From Prauserella flavalba (GTDB taxonomy: Bacteria; Actinomycetota; Actinomycetes; Mycobacteriales; Pseudonocardiaceae): a DNA stretch of 64,000 nucleotides. Both the position numbers and the translations under genes were made by a program. Shown piece after piece: positions 33,033-43,305 of this stretch (position 1 is the stretch's first letter; each line of letters starts with the position of its first letter). The stretch lies in contig NZ_MASU01000006.1 in assembly GCF_003202235.1 (NCBI RefSeq), positions 186,001-250,000 of the forward strand. Reading direction: 5' to 3'. The notes below the pieces were generated by a model. The model was not told where the DNA came from and ran no database searches. It worked only from the letters and a program-made list of their open reading frames with translations.

Positions 33033-34400
33033 CTACCGGGCCGCGTACTCCAGCTCCGCCAGTGCGGTGTCCAGGTGCAGCAGGAGCCGCTGGAGGTGGG
33101 GCACGCTGCGGCGGCAACCGGTGATGCCGAAGTCGAGGTTGTCGCCGTTGTTGGTCAGCGTGATGTTGAGCGCCTGCCCGTCGAGCAGCACCGACGCCGG
33201 GTAGATGCCGTCGAGCGTCGCCCCGTTCCAGTACATCTGCTTGCGCGGGCCCGGCACGTTCGAGATCACGATGTTGAACGGCGGGCGCGTGTGGTTGGCG
33301 TACCCGGGCAGCGGTGAGGCGCCGAGCGGAGCGATGTTGAGCGCCGACAGCAGCAGGATCTGCAACGGCGTCAGCTCCTTGAACAGGCGCTTGCCGTCGG
33401 CCATCGAGCGGGAGATCACGGCGAGCCGCTCCGCCGGATCGGACCGGTCGGTGCCGAGGTTGCACAGCAGCGCTCCGATCTGGTTGCCGGATGCCTCGCC
33501 CGCGTCGGCACGGCTGCGCAGCGACACCGGCACCATCGCGGTCAGCGGCGCGTCCGGAAGCGCGCGCTGCTCGATGAGGTAGTCACGCAGCGCCCCCGCG
33601 CACATCGCGAGCACCACGTCGTTGCGCGACACCCCGGCCGCCGTCGCCACCTTGCGCACGCGCTCCAGCGGCCACGACTGCGCGGCGAACCGGCGCGCAC
33701 CACCGATCGCGACGTTGAACATCGTCCTCGGCGCCTGCAACGGCAGGGTCAGCGTGTGCTCGCGGAACGCCTCGGTCGCCACCTTCGCCGTCATCCTCGG
33801 CACGCCGGCGAGCTGTTTCGCCGTGCTGCCCGCTCCGCGCAGCAGCGCGAGCGCGTCGGGCCTGCCGCGCCTCGGCTGGGCAGGCCCCCGCGAACCCCAC
33901 GGTGGCGGCCCGTCCATCGCCAGCGGATCGTCGCTCAGGGTGCTCTGCAGCTGGCGCAGGGCCGAGACGCCGTCCATCAGCGCGTGGTGGATCTTGCTGT
34001 ACAACGCGAACCGGCCGTCGTTGAGGCCCTCGACGAGGTGCACCTCCCAGAGCGGCCGGTGCCGGTCGAGCAGCGTGCTGTGCCAGCGCGACGTCAGCTC
34101 CAGCAGCTCCCTGATCCGCCCCGGCTGGGGCAGGGCCGAATGCCGGAAGTGGTAGTCGAGATCGAGCTCCGAGTCCTCGGCCCACGCGAGGTAGCCCCTG
34201 GTGTTGACGGGGCGGGCAGGCCGGCGCCGGAACAGGCTGCGCACGCCGGAGTTCTCCAGCAGACTCTCGCGGAGTGATTTCAGGTAATCCGGCCCCGCGC
34301 CGTCGGGTTTGGTGAACAGCTGGAGCCCGCCCACGTGCATGGGGTGTTCCCTGGTCTCGATGAACAGGAACATCGAGTCCGTCACTGGCATCATCGGCAT
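33033..34400 (-). CDS. Wax ester synthase/diacylglycerol acyltransferase (WS/DGAT)
   Basis: A 455-aa acyltransferase that makes triacylglycerol or wax esters from acyl-CoA, typical of storage-lipid-forming actinobacteria. The catalytic HHALMDG motif lies near residue 140. A conserved C-terminal N-[IV]-V-x-S-N-V-P-G segment (FNIVISNVPGPRKQMYWNG) is present. ATG 34400 is preferred for GAGGG about 8 nt upstream; GTG 34409 is an alternative. It is probably associated with membrane or lipid droplets. Confidence 0.9.
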   Translation of the reverse strand: MPMMPVTDSMFLFIETREHPMHVGGLQLFTKPDGAGPDYLKSLRESLLENSGVRSLFRRRPARPVNTRGYLAWAEDSELDLDYHFRHSALPQPGRIRELLELTSRWHSTLLDRHRPLWEVHLVEGLNDGRFALYSKIHHALMDGVSALRQLQSTLSDDPLAMDGPPPWGSRGPAQPRRGRPDALALLRGAGSTAKQLAGVPRMTAKVATEAFREHTLTLPLQAPRTMFNVAIGGARRFAAQSWPLERVRKVATAAGVSRNDVVLAMCAGALRDYLIEQRALPDAPLTAMVPVSLRSRADAGEASGNQIGALLCNLGTDRSDPAERLAVISRSMADGKRLFKELTPLQILLLSALNIAPLGASPLPGYANHTRPPFNIVISNVPGPRKQMYWNGATLDGIYPASVLLDGQALNITLTNNGDNLDFGITGCRRSVPHLQRLLLHLDTALAELEYAAR

Positions 34401-34462
34401 GACGTCCACCCTCGCGTCGCTCGGCCGGCGTTCGATGTGCGCCGTGTGGCGAGTCTACGTAC

Positions 34463-34468
34463 TAGGGT
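34463..34468 (+). promoter_or_regulatory. Leaderless -10 element of the GST-like gene
   Basis: TAGGGT ends 7 nt before the ATG at 34476; no ribosome-binding site is visible. Confidence 0.4.
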
Positions 34469-34475
34469 CACTGGC

Positions 34476-35477
34476 ATGACCATTCCGACCGATCCCGAAA
34501 CCGGCGAGTTTCATCGGGCCCCCAACAGGTTCGCCGAGCGGATCACGGCGGACGGTCGCGACGGCTGGCCCGTCGAACCCGGCCGCTACCGGCTCGTGGT
34601 CAGCAGGGCGTGCCCGTGGGCGAGCCGGGCGCTCGTGGTGCGGCGGCTGCTCGGGCTGGAGTCCGTGCTGTCGGTCGCCGTGGCCGACCCGATCCAGGAC
34701 GAGCGGAGCTGGCGGTTCACGCTCGACCCCGGTGGCGTCGATCCCGCGCTGGGTATCCGTTTTCTGCACGAGGCGTACGCGAAGGCCGACCCGGACTACG
34801 ACGGCGGCATCAGCGTGCCCGCGATCGTCGACGTGCCCAGCGGCAGGCTCGTCACCAACGACTACCCGCAGATCACCCTGGACCTCTCGACCGAGTGGAC
34901 CGCCCACCACCGCGAGGGCGCGCCCCAGCTGTACCCGGAAGCGCTGCGCGAGGAGATCGACGAGGTCAACCGCGGCGTGTACGCGGACGTCAACGCGGCC
35001 GTGTACGAGGCGGGGTTCGCGTCGAAGCAGCCGGCCTACGAGGACGCCTACGACCGGCTCTTCGCCCGCCTCGACGCGCTGTCGAAGCGGCTGGAAAGCC
35101 AGCGCTACCTCGTGGGCGACACCATCACCGAGGCCGACATCCGGTTGTTCACCACGCTCGTCCGCTTCGACGCGGTGTACCACGGGCACTTCAAGTGCAA
35201 CCGGAACAAGCTGACCGAGCTGCCCGTGCTGTGGGCGTACGCGCGCGACCTCTTCCAGACCCCGGGGTTCGGCGACACCGTCGACTTCGACCACATCAAG
35301 CGGCACTACTACCAGGTGCACGAGCAGATCAACCCGGCGCGCATCGTGCCGAAAGGTCCGGACCTTTCACTGTGGGCGACGCCGCACGGCCGCGAGGCGC
35401 TCGGCGGCAGGCCGTTCGGCGACGGTACGCCTCCCGGGCCGCCGCCTGCCGAGGAGTCCCTGCCGCCACAGTGGTGA
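34476..35477 (+). CDS. Xi-class glutathione S-transferase-like quinone/hydroquinone reductase (ECM4/YqjG family)
   Basis: A 333-aa protein with the Xi-class active site SRACPWASRALVVRRLLGLE (catalytic Cys followed by Pro-Trp), a long insert before the thioredoxin-like core ends, and an all-helical C-terminal domain. The family reduces S-glutathionyl-hydroquinones. Actinobacteria generally use mycothiol in place of glutathione, so a mycothiol-linked substrate is likely here, though not shown. ATG 34476 is chosen since the upstream frame overlaps the divergent WS/DGAT promoter region. It lies 22 bp before a TPP enzyme gene. Confidence 0.85.
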   Translation: MTIPTDPETGEFHRAPNRFAERITADGRDGWPVEPGRYRLVVSRACPWASRALVVRRLLGLESVLSVAVADPIQDERSWRFTLDPGGVDPALGIRFLHEAYAKADPDYDGGISVPAIVDVPSGRLVTNDYPQITLDLSTEWTAHHREGAPQLYPEALREEIDEVNRGVYADVNAAVYEAGFASKQPAYEDAYDRLFARLDALSKRLESQRYLVGDTITEADIRLFTTLVRFDAVYHGHFKCNRNKLTELPVLWAYARDLFQTPGFGDTVDFDHIKRHYYQVHEQINPARIVPKGPDLSLWATPHGREALGGRPFGDGTPPGPPPAEESLPPQW

Positions 35478-35487
35478 ACGCTGCTCG

Positions 35488-35493
35488 TATCCT
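35488..35493 (+). promoter_or_regulatory. Leaderless -10 element of the TPP enzyme gene
   Basis: TATCCT, then 6 nt to the GTG at 35500. No Shine-Dalgarno sequence is present. Confidence 0.45.
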
Positions 35494-35499
35494 CGCGTC

Positions 35500-37131
35500 G
35501 TGGGTCGGACCGGAGCGCAGCATCTCGTCTCTGCACTGGGCGAGCTCGGGGTCGACGTCGCGTTCGGCCTGCCCGGAGTGCACAACCTGCCCATCTGGGA
35601 GGCACTGTCCTCGGCGGGTATCCGGATCATCGGGGTCCGCCACGAGCAGGCGGCCGGGTTCGCCGCCGACGGCTACGCCCGCGCCACCGGCAGGCTCGGC
35701 GTCGCCGTGGTCACCACCGGCCCGGGGGCGGCCAACACCCTCGGCGCCGTGGGCGAGGCGATGGCGTCGGCGTCGCCGGTGCTGGTGCTCGCCACCGACA
35801 TTCCCTCCACCCTGCGCAGGCCAGGTATCACGCGCGGTGTGCTGCACGAGACCAGTGACCAGCAGGCGATGTTCGCACCCGTCACCAAGGCGGGCTTCAC
35901 CGTCGAGCATCCCGACGACCTCGCGGGCACGGTGCGGCGCGCCGCGAGGCTCGCGCTGCGGCCGCAGAGCGGTCCCGTGTACGTCGGGATTCCCACGGAC
36001 TTCCTCACCGCGGAGTGCTTGGACCGCAACGATTCCGAGCCCACCGAGCTGCTCCACACCCTCGACGTCGAGGACCTCGACCGGGCCCGCGAGGTGCTCG
36101 CCGCCGCCGAACGCCCGCTGATCTGGGCGGGCGGGGGCGCGCTGCGCTCGGGTGCGGGCGAGGCCGTCGGCAGGCTCGCCGAGACGCTCGCGGCGCCGAT
36201 CATCACCACGTTCGCCGCCCGCGGTATCGTGCCGCCCGACCACCCGTGCCGTGCGTCCAACCCCGTGCACACACCGGAGGTCGGTGCGCTGTGGGACGAG
36301 GCCGACGTCGTGCTCGCCGTCGGCACCGACTTCGACGGGCTCATGACCCAGAACTGGCGGATGCCGCAGCCGCCGAGGCTCATCGCCGTCAATGTCGACC
36401 CCGCCGACGCCGCGAAGAACTACCCGCCGGACCTGCTGCTGCTCGGCGACGCGCGGCAGGTGGTGGAGCGCCTGCTCACCGGGCTCGCCGCTCGGCCGGG
36501 CCTCGACGGGCTCTCGCGCAGGCTCGACGAGATCGAGGTGCGCGTGCGGCGCCGGGTCCGCAAAGAGGAGCCCCAGGCGGCGGAATTCCTTGCCGCGCTG
36601 GGGGAAACGCTGCCCGACGACTCGGTGCTCGTGTCGGACATGTGCGTGGCCGGCTACTGGGTCGGCGGCTTCTACCGGATCGCGGCGCCGCGCAAGCTCG
36701 CCTACCCGATGGGCTGGGGCACGCTCGGGTTCGGCTTCCCCGCCTCGCTCGGCGTCGCCGCCGCCGCGCAGGGCCGGGCGGTGTGCATCACGGGTGACGG
36801 CGGGTTCCTCTACGGCGTCGGCGAACTGGCCACGGCGGTGCAGGAGAACCTGCCGATCACGGTGGTCGTCGTCGACGACGGCGGCTACGGGATGCTCCGC
36901 TACGACCAGACGAGGGCCGGGCTGCCGCACCGGGGTGTCGACCTCGTCACACCGGACTTCGTCGGGCTGGCCAAGTCGTTCGGCGTCTACGCCGACCGGG
37001 TGGACGGCTTCGGCAGGGCGTTTCGCAGGCTGCTGCGGGAGTTCACGCGAGCCGACGAGCCGAACGTGCTGGTGGTGAGCGCGGAGCTGAGCCCGCCGCT
37101 CAACACCTCGCCCCGGTGGTACCGCAAGTAG
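35500..37131 (+). CDS. Thiamine-diphosphate-binding enzyme (acetolactate synthase-like)
   Basis: A 543-aa ThDP enzyme with an N-terminal catalytic glutamate (VRHEQAAGFAADGYARATG), central domain and cofactor motif ITGDGGFLYG...DDGGYGM. The usual Asn of the second part of the motif is replaced here by Asp-Gly. It is called acetolactate synthase-like by similarity, but it lacks an adjacent IlvN, so the true reaction could be another 2-oxoacid decarboxylation or ligation. GTG 35500 sits 6 nt after a -10 element. Confidence 0.82.
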   Translation: MGRTGAQHLVSALGELGVDVAFGLPGVHNLPIWEALSSAGIRIIGVRHEQAAGFAADGYARATGRLGVAVVTTGPGAANTLGAVGEAMASASPVLVLATDIPSTLRRPGITRGVLHETSDQQAMFAPVTKAGFTVEHPDDLAGTVRRAARLALRPQSGPVYVGIPTDFLTAECLDRNDSEPTELLHTLDVEDLDRAREVLAAAERPLIWAGGGALRSGAGEAVGRLAETLAAPIITTFAARGIVPPDHPCRASNPVHTPEVGALWDEADVVLAVGTDFDGLMTQNWRMPQPPRLIAVNVDPADAAKNYPPDLLLLGDARQVVERLLTGLAARPGLDGLSRRLDEIEVRVRRRVRKEEPQAAEFLAALGETLPDDSVLVSDMCVAGYWVGGFYRIAAPRKLAYPMGWGTLGFGFPASLGVAAAAQGRAVCITGDGGFLYGVGELATAVQENLPITVVVVDDGGYGMLRYDQTRAGLPHRGVDLVTPDFVGLAKSFGVYADRVDGFGRAFRRLLREFTRADEPNVLVVSAELSPPLNTSPRWYRK

Positions 37132-37144
37132 GCGCGGCCCGACG

Positions 37145-37150
37145 CACAAT
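37145..37150 (+). promoter_or_regulatory. Leaderless -10 element of the CoA-binding protein gene
   Basis: CACAAT, 6 nt before the ATG at 37157. The same CACAAT-N6-ATG arrangement occurs at 43294. Confidence 0.4.
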
Positions 37151-37156
37151 GGCGGT

Positions 37157-37561
37157 ATGGACGACACCGCCGCACGCATTCTCCGGGACTCGAAGACGAT
37201 CGCCGTGGTGGGCCTGAGCCGCCATCCGGCCAAGGCCGCCCACTCGGTGCCCGCCGCCATGCAGGCCGCCGGGTTCCGCGTGCTCCCGGTGAACCCGACC
37301 GCCGACGTGCTGCTCGGCGAGCGCGTCTACCGTTCGCTCTCCGACATTCCGGACGAGGTCGACGTCGTGAACGTGTTCCGGCCCTCGCCCGAGGCCGCCG
37401 GGGTCGCGCGCGAGGCCGTGCGGATCGGCGCGAAGGCGCTGTGGTTGCAGCAGGACATCGTGTCGCCGGAAGCCCGGGCGATCGCCGAGGAGGCCGGGCT
37501 GGCCTACGTCGAGGACCAGTGCATGGCCGTGGTCCGCGCCATCAACGGCATCCGCAAGTAG
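37157..37561 (+). CDS. CoA-binding domain protein (YccU family)
   Basis: A 134-aa single Rossmann domain of the CoA_binding_2 family: TIAVVGLSRHPAKAAHSV nucleotide loop, then VLPVNP and ALWLQQDI, ending in AYVEDQCMAV. Such proteins bind CoA and act as small sensors or helper proteins; no specific function is known. Its TAG stop directly abuts the stop of the convergent deazaflavin-type gene, with no intergenic base. Confidence 0.88.
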   Translation: MDDTAARILRDSKTIAVVGLSRHPAKAAHSVPAAMQAAGFRVLPVNPTADVLLGERVYRSLSDIPDEVDVVNVFRPSPEAAGVAREAVRIGAKALWLQQDIVSPEARAIAEEAGLAYVEDQCMAVVRAINGIRK

Positions 37562-37939
37562 CTACTCCTCGGCGAGGTACAGCAGATCGTTCACGCTCAG
37601 CAGGCCGAGGAACGCGCTGACCGGCCGGGGAAGCGCGCCGCGGGTCTCATCGTGCACGAGCCGCGGCCGCACGAGGCGCACCGTGCGGCCGCGGGTCTCC
37701 AGCTCGCAGCCGCCCTCGGCGAGGACGTTGCGCACCCAGTCGGTGTCAGGGCCGTAGGTGAGCGCGATGACGTAGCCGCCCTTGATCGGGAACACGTTCA
37801 GCGGCGTGCGGTACGTTCTGCCGGACTTGCGTCCCCGGTGCACGAGGATGCCGAACCACGGCAGCCGTCCCGCGCCCACGCTCGCGACACGGTTGGTGAC
37901 GACGCGGTTGAAGCGGGCGAGTCCCCTCGGTAGTGGCAT
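37562..37939 (-). CDS. Nitroreductase/deazaflavin (F420)-dependent oxidoreductase family protein
   Basis: A 125-aa protein resembling the Ddn/DUF385 family: RGRKSGRTYRTPLNVFPIKGGYVIAL and WVRNVLAEGGCEL are the split-barrel and cofactor-binding hallmarks. Members use F420H2 to reduce quinones or nitro compounds at the membrane. ATG 37939 is the family-consistent start; the very long upstream reading frame is an antisense artefact. It overlaps no gene and converges with the CoA-binding gene. Confidence 0.85.
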   Translation of the reverse strand: MPLPRGLARFNRVVTNRVASVGAGRLPWFGILVHRGRKSGRTYRTPLNVFPIKGGYVIALTYGPDTDWVRNVLAEGGCELETRGRTVRLVRPRLVHDETRGALPRPVSAFLGLLSVNDLLYLAEE

Positions 37940-37987
37940 GGCCCGCAGTCTGCCGTAACCGGGCCCCTCGCGTGTGAGGATGCGGGG

Positions 37988-39205
37988 GTGCATCTGCTGG
38001 AGCGGCGCGCGGCCCGGCGCCGGAGCCTCGGGTTCTGGCTGGTGGCGACCGCGCTGTTCCTGCTCATGTTCGCCGCCAGCGCGCCCTCGCCGCTCTACGT
38101 CGTGTACCAGGGGCTGTGGGGGTTCAGCCCGGCCACGCTCACCGCGGTGTTCGCCGTCTACGTGCTCGCGTTGCTGGCCATGCTCGTGTCGGCGGGCGGG
38201 CTGTCCGACTTCGTCGGCCGCAGGCCCGTGCTCGCGGCGGCCATCGCGGTCGAGGCGGTGAGCATGCTGCTGTTCCTGCTCGCCGACGGCGTCGGCTGGC
38301 TCTACGCGGCCCGGATCCTGCAGGGCGTCGGCACGGGGCTGGCGACGGGCGTGATCAGCGCGTCGCTGATCGACCTCGAACGCAGGCCGGGCTTCGGCGC
38401 GCTCGTCAACAGCGCGGTGCCCACGGCGGGGCTCGCGGCGGGCGCGCTCGGCACGGGGCTGCTCGTGCAGTACGCACCGGCGCCGACACGCCTGGTGTAC
38501 GCGCTGCTGCTCGGCGCGTTCGTGCTCACCGGCCTCGCGCTCGCGGTCATGCCGGAGCCGGTGCGCCGCAGGCACGGCGCGCTGCGCTCGCTGCTGCCGG
38601 AGCTGGGCGTGCCGAAACCCGCGCGCCTCGCGTTCGTGGTGGTGCTGCCCTCGCTCATGGCCACGTGGTCGCTCGGCGGGCTCTACCTCTCCCTCGGGCG
38701 GTCGCTGGTGGTGGAGGTGCTCGGTGTCACCTCGCCCATAGCGGGCGGGCTCGTGATCTTCCTGCTGATGGGCACCGGGTCGGTCGCATCGGTGCTGCTG
38801 CGCGGACGGGACTCCCGTACGGCGATCGTCGCGGGCGGGCTGCTGCTGGCGGGTGGCGTCGCGTTGCTGCTGCTGGCGCTCGCGCTGCCCTCGCCCGCGC
38901 TGTTCTTCGCGGGCACGGTGGTGAGCGGTTCCGGCTTCGGCGCGTCGTTCCTCGGCGCGTTCCGCACGGCCACTAGCCTCGCCGAGCCCGGCAGCAGGGC
39001 CGCGCTCGTCGCGACCCTCTACACGGCGTCGTACCTGTCGTTCAGCCTGCCCTCGCTCGCTGCCGGCCTCGCCGCGACGCATCTCGGCCTGCATCCCTCC
39101 GCAACGGGTTATGGGCTGGTGGTGATCGTGCTCGCACTGACGGCCGTGGCCGCGACCGTTCGCTTCGCGCGGAAAACCCGCGACAGGACGGACGAATCCG
39201 GCTAA
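37988..39205 (+). CDS. MFS transporter
   Basis: A 405-aa, 12-helix major facilitator protein. The loop 2-3 motif is GGLSDFVGRRPVLAAA (motif A-like), and ARILQGVGTGLATGVISA is the motif in helix 4. It is probably a drug or small-molecule exporter; the substrate is not predictable. GTG 37988 sits 6 nt after GAGGAT, a weak -10. Its TAA stop is part of the -10 TAATCT of the next transporter gene. Confidence 0.87.
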   Translation: MHLLERRAARRRSLGFWLVATALFLLMFAASAPSPLYVVYQGLWGFSPATLTAVFAVYVLALLAMLVSAGGLSDFVGRRPVLAAAIAVEAVSMLLFLLADGVGWLYAARILQGVGTGLATGVISASLIDLERRPGFGALVNSAVPTAGLAAGALGTGLLVQYAPAPTRLVYALLLGAFVLTGLALAVMPEPVRRRHGALRSLLPELGVPKPARLAFVVVLPSLMATWSLGGLYLSLGRSLVVEVLGVTSPIAGGLVIFLLMGTGSVASVLLRGRDSRTAIVAGGLLLAGGVALLLLALALPSPALFFAGTVVSGSGFGASFLGAFRTATSLAEPGSRAALVATLYTASYLSFSLPSLAAGLAATHLGLHPSATGYGLVVIVLALTAVAATVRFARKTRDRTDESG

Positions 39206-39208
39206 TCT
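39203..39208 (+). promoter_or_regulatory. Leaderless -10 overlapping the upstream stop codon
   Basis: TAATCT contains the TAA stop of the preceding MFS gene and lies 6 nt before an ATG at 39215, the ancestral start of the next MFS gene. Confidence 0.45.
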
Positions 39209-39214
39209 CACCGC

Positions 39215-40426
<1,212 letters not shown>

Positions 40427-40435
40427 TCTGCGGGC

Positions 40436-41803
40436 ATGCTGATCGACGACCTCAGGCGAGAGCTGCCCGCCGACCGCCTCGTGGAAGACCAGGACGTCGC
40501 CTCCGGCTACCTCCACGACGAGGCCGAATGGGCGCCGCACGGCAAGCCCGTCGCGGTGGTGCGGCCGCGCACGGCCGAGGAGATCCAGGCCGTGGTCAGG
40601 GCCTGCGTCCGGCACGGTGTCCCGCTCGTGCCGCGTGGCGCGGGCACCGGGCTGTCCGGCGGGGCCAACGCCGTCGACGGCGGCGTGGTGCTCTCCACCG
40701 AGCAGCTGTCGGCGATCCGCGAGATCAACCCGCTGGAGCGGCTCGCGGTCGTGGAGCCGGGTGTCGTCAACGACGACCTGCGGGCCGCATGCGCCGAGCA
40801 CGGCCTGTGGTACCCGCCGGACCCGGCGAGCGCGCCGTGGTCGACCATCGGCGGCAACGTGGCGACCAACGCGGGCGGCCTGTGCTGCGTGAAGTACGGC
40901 GTGACCCGCGACTACGTGCTGGGTCTCCAGGTCGTGACGGGCACGGGCGAGCTGGTGCGGCTGGGCAGGCGCACCGCCAAGGGCGTCGCGGGCTACGACC
41001 TCGCCGGGCTCATGGTCGGCTCGGAGGGCACGCTCGGCGTGATCACCGAGGTGACCGTGCGGCTGCGCCCGCTGCGCGACCCCGAGCACACGGTCGCCGG
41101 GTACTTCTCCTCGGTCGTCGACGCGGGCCGCGCGGTGTCGGCCGTCGCGGCGGCCGGGCTCACGCCCTCGGCGCTGGAGCTGATCGACAGGCACTGCCTC
41201 GCCGCGGTGGACCAGTGGAAGAACATGGGCCTCGCCGTGGACGCCGACGTGGTGCTGCTGGGCCGCACCGACGCGCCCGGCGCCGCGGGTGAGCGCGAGG
41301 CCGCCGCGATGCTGGAGTGCTTCGAGCAGGCGGGGGCGAGCTGGGCCGCGCGCTCGACCGACCAGGAGGAGGCCGACGCGCTGTTCGCCGCGCGGCGCCT
41401 GGCCTACCCCGCGCTGGAACGGCTCGGCCCGGTGCTCACCGAGGACGTGTGCGTGCCGAAGGCGGCCGTGCCCGAGATGCTCGCGCGCATCGAGGCCGCG
41501 GCGACCCGCCACGACACGCTCATAGCCAACATCGCGCACGCCGGAGACGGCAACCTGCATCCGCTGCTCATCACCCCGCCCGGCGACGACGACGCACGCG
41601 TGCGCGCACAGCGGGCGTTCCACGAGATCATCGCCGACGCGATCGACCTCGGCGGCACGGTGACCGGCGAGCACGGGGTGGGGCTGCTCAAGCGCGACGG
41701 CCTCGCCGGGGAGCTGGCGGAGCCCGTGCTGGACCTGCACCGCGCCGTCAAGGCCGCGCTCGACCCGCACGGCATCCTCAACCCCGGCAAGGTGATCCCC
41801 TAG
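40436..41803 (+). CDS. FAD-linked oxidase (GlcD-like)
   Basis: A 455-aa flavoprotein, paralogue of the protein encoded at 15598. The FAD-binding loop LVPRGAGTGLSGGANAVDGG and IGGNVATNAGGLCCVKYGVT are visible. The C-terminus ends with GEHGVGLLKRDG...LDPHGILNPGK. The likely reaction is oxidation of a 2-hydroxyacid (glycolate/D-lactate type). The start is ATG 40436. Because GlcE/GlcF genes are absent nearby, it probably works as a single-subunit dehydrogenase. Confidence 0.87.
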   Translation: MLIDDLRRELPADRLVEDQDVASGYLHDEAEWAPHGKPVAVVRPRTAEEIQAVVRACVRHGVPLVPRGAGTGLSGGANAVDGGVVLSTEQLSAIREINPLERLAVVEPGVVNDDLRAACAEHGLWYPPDPASAPWSTIGGNVATNAGGLCCVKYGVTRDYVLGLQVVTGTGELVRLGRRTAKGVAGYDLAGLMVGSEGTLGVITEVTVRLRPLRDPEHTVAGYFSSVVDAGRAVSAVAAAGLTPSALELIDRHCLAAVDQWKNMGLAVDADVVLLGRTDAPGAAGEREAAAMLECFEQAGASWAARSTDQEEADALFAARRLAYPALERLGPVLTEDVCVPKAAVPEMLARIEAAATRHDTLIANIAHAGDGNLHPLLITPPGDDDARVRAQRAFHEIIADAIDLGGTVTGEHGVGLLKRDGLAGELAEPVLDLHRAVKAALDPHGILNPGKVIP

Positions 41804-41867
41804 GAGTGGGCTGAACGACCCCGCCCGCAGCGAGCGGCGATCAAGACGGTCGCCCCGTAAGGCGGAG

Positions 41868-41899
41868 GGAAGCCCTCGTACCGGGTCGTCGGGCTTTCC
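41868..41899. terminator. Hairpin between convergent genes
   Basis: GGAAGCCC (41868-41875) pairs with GGGCTTTCC (41891-41899) with one bulged base. It lies in the 159-bp gap between the GlcD-like gene and the B3/4-domain gene, and nothing else is evident there. Confidence 0.45.
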
Positions 41900-41962
41900 G
41901 GCAACGCGGCGAGGCGCCGTCTGGGCGTCGCGCAGGCAGGGCAGCGGTTGTGCAGCGCGCTC

Positions 41963-42655
41963 CTAGAACTCGAAGCGGGGCTCGCCGGCGGTCAGCAGCG
42001 CCGTTTTCGGTGCCACGCCCCAGATCGCGGTCAGCTCACCGGCGAGCGTGGTGACGAGCCGCGCGACGTCCTCGGCCGCGGTCGGGTGCACGGCCTCGGC
42101 GACGATCAGCACCGACGTGGTCGAGTCGCGCACCACCGAAAGCCCGCTCTGCCGGTTGGTCCAGCGTCGCGCGTGCGCGTTGCCCTCGGCGTCGGCGAAC
42201 GTCACCTCCCCCTCGGCCGGGTGCTCGGGCTGCCCGGACAGCGTCAGGTACCGCTCGCCACCCGTGGCGTGCCGGACCTCCAGCCCGCCGCCGATCGCGG
42301 CGCGGTCCAGCACCGCGACGGGGATCGCGAAGGCCATCGACACCGCGTTGCACAGGTCCACCAGCGGATGGATCGCGGGCAGCGCGCCCTCCTTGCGGAG
42401 GCGGCGCAGCAGCGACTCCGCCGCACAGCGGTACTGCGTCGGCTTGAGGCCCATCCGCGAGAACGTCCGCCGCCACGCCTGGATCTCGGGCAGGCCTGCC
42501 TCCGTGCCCGAGGCCAGCCTGCGGGTCGCCACCGCGGTGTGGGCGGCGACGCGGCCTGCCACGTCGGCGTCGGCCCTGATCCCGTCGGCGACGATCGCTC
42601 CGGCGGCGAGCTCCGGGTGCCGGGCCCGGATCTGCGGTGAGTGCTGGAAGTACAC
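41963..42655 (-). CDS. B3/B4 tRNA-binding-domain protein
   Basis: A 230-aa stand-alone B3/4 domain like that of the phenylalanyl-tRNA synthetase beta chain (COG3382). The typical core is KPTQYRCAAESLLRRLRKEG, then HPLVDLCNAVSMAFAIPVAVLD. In the synthetase this domain edits mischarged tRNA; free-standing versions may do trans-editing, but this is unproven. GTG 42655 is the start. The downstream part includes a conserved RWTNRQSGLSVV segment. Confidence 0.82.
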   Translation of the reverse strand: MYFQHSPQIRARHPELAAGAIVADGIRADADVAGRVAAHTAVATRRLASGTEAGLPEIQAWRRTFSRMGLKPTQYRCAAESLLRRLRKEGALPAIHPLVDLCNAVSMAFAIPVAVLDRAAIGGGLEVRHATGGERYLTLSGQPEHPAEGEVTFADAEGNAHARRWTNRQSGLSVVRDSTTSVLIVAEAVHPTAAEDVARLVTTLAGELTAIWGVAPKTALLTAGEPRFEF

Positions 42656-42665
42656 GCGGTTCTCG

Positions 42666-43277
42666 CTAGCGGTCGGTGAGGGCGAGGCTGGTGGCGAGCC
42701 CGGCGAAGGAGCCGGCGAAGACGCGACGGGTCCACGTCAGTACGCGCGGCCGGGAGATCACCTGGTCGCGCACGGCCGCCGCGCAGAGCCCGTACGCGGC
42801 GAACACGAGGAACGTCATCAGCATGAAGATGCCGCTCAGCTCCAGCAGCGTCGGCAGCGACCGCGGGTCGTCCGGGCTGACGAACTGGGGAAGGAACGCG
42901 ACGAAGAAGATCGTCAGCTTCGGGTTGAGGACGTTGATGAGGACGGCGGAGGTGATCACCTTCGCTGCGGACTCGCGCGGCGCCTGCTCGCGTACCACGA
43001 GCGCGCGTTTGTCGCGCAGCGTCGCCACGGCCAGGTACAGCAGGTACGCCACACCGAGGTAGCGCAGCACCTCGAAGGCGAGCGCACTCGTGTGCAGCAG
43101 CGCGGCCAGCCCGGTGAGAGTGGCGACGATGTGCGGGACCACCCCGAGGGTGCAGCCGAACGCCGCGACGAGCCCGGCGCGCCCGCCCCGCGAGACGCCT
43201 GCGGAGAGCGTGTAGATCGCGCCGGTGCCGGGGATGGCGGCCACGACGAGCGAGTTCAGCAGGAATGCGGCGTTCAT
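42666..43277 (-). CDS. LysE/RhtB-family amino acid exporter
   Basis: A 203-aa membrane protein with six helices. AAIPGTGAIYTLSAGVSRGGRAGL near the N-terminus is the LysE signature, and LINVLNPKLTIFFVAFLPQF is the central motif. It should export an amino acid or related compound. ATG 43277 is 28 bp from the divergent MocR gene, a common arrangement in which the regulator controls the exporter. Confidence 0.88.
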   Translation of the reverse strand: MNAAFLLNSLVVAAIPGTGAIYTLSAGVSRGGRAGLVAAFGCTLGVVPHIVATLTGLAALLHTSALAFEVLRYLGVAYLLYLAVATLRDKRALVVREQAPRESAAKVITSAVLINVLNPKLTIFFVAFLPQFVSPDDPRSLPTLLELSGIFMLMTFLVFAAYGLCAAAVRDQVISRPRVLTWTRRVFAGSFAGLATSLALTDR

Positions 43278-43293
43278 GCCTTCACTGTGCTGC

Positions 43294-43299
43294 CACAAT
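43294..43299 (+). promoter_or_regulatory. Leaderless -10 element of the MocR-type gene
   Basis: CACAAT followed by 6 nt and ATG 43306, in the 28-bp divergent gap with the LysE gene. Confidence 0.4.
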
Positions 43300-43305
43300 G
43301 GTCCG

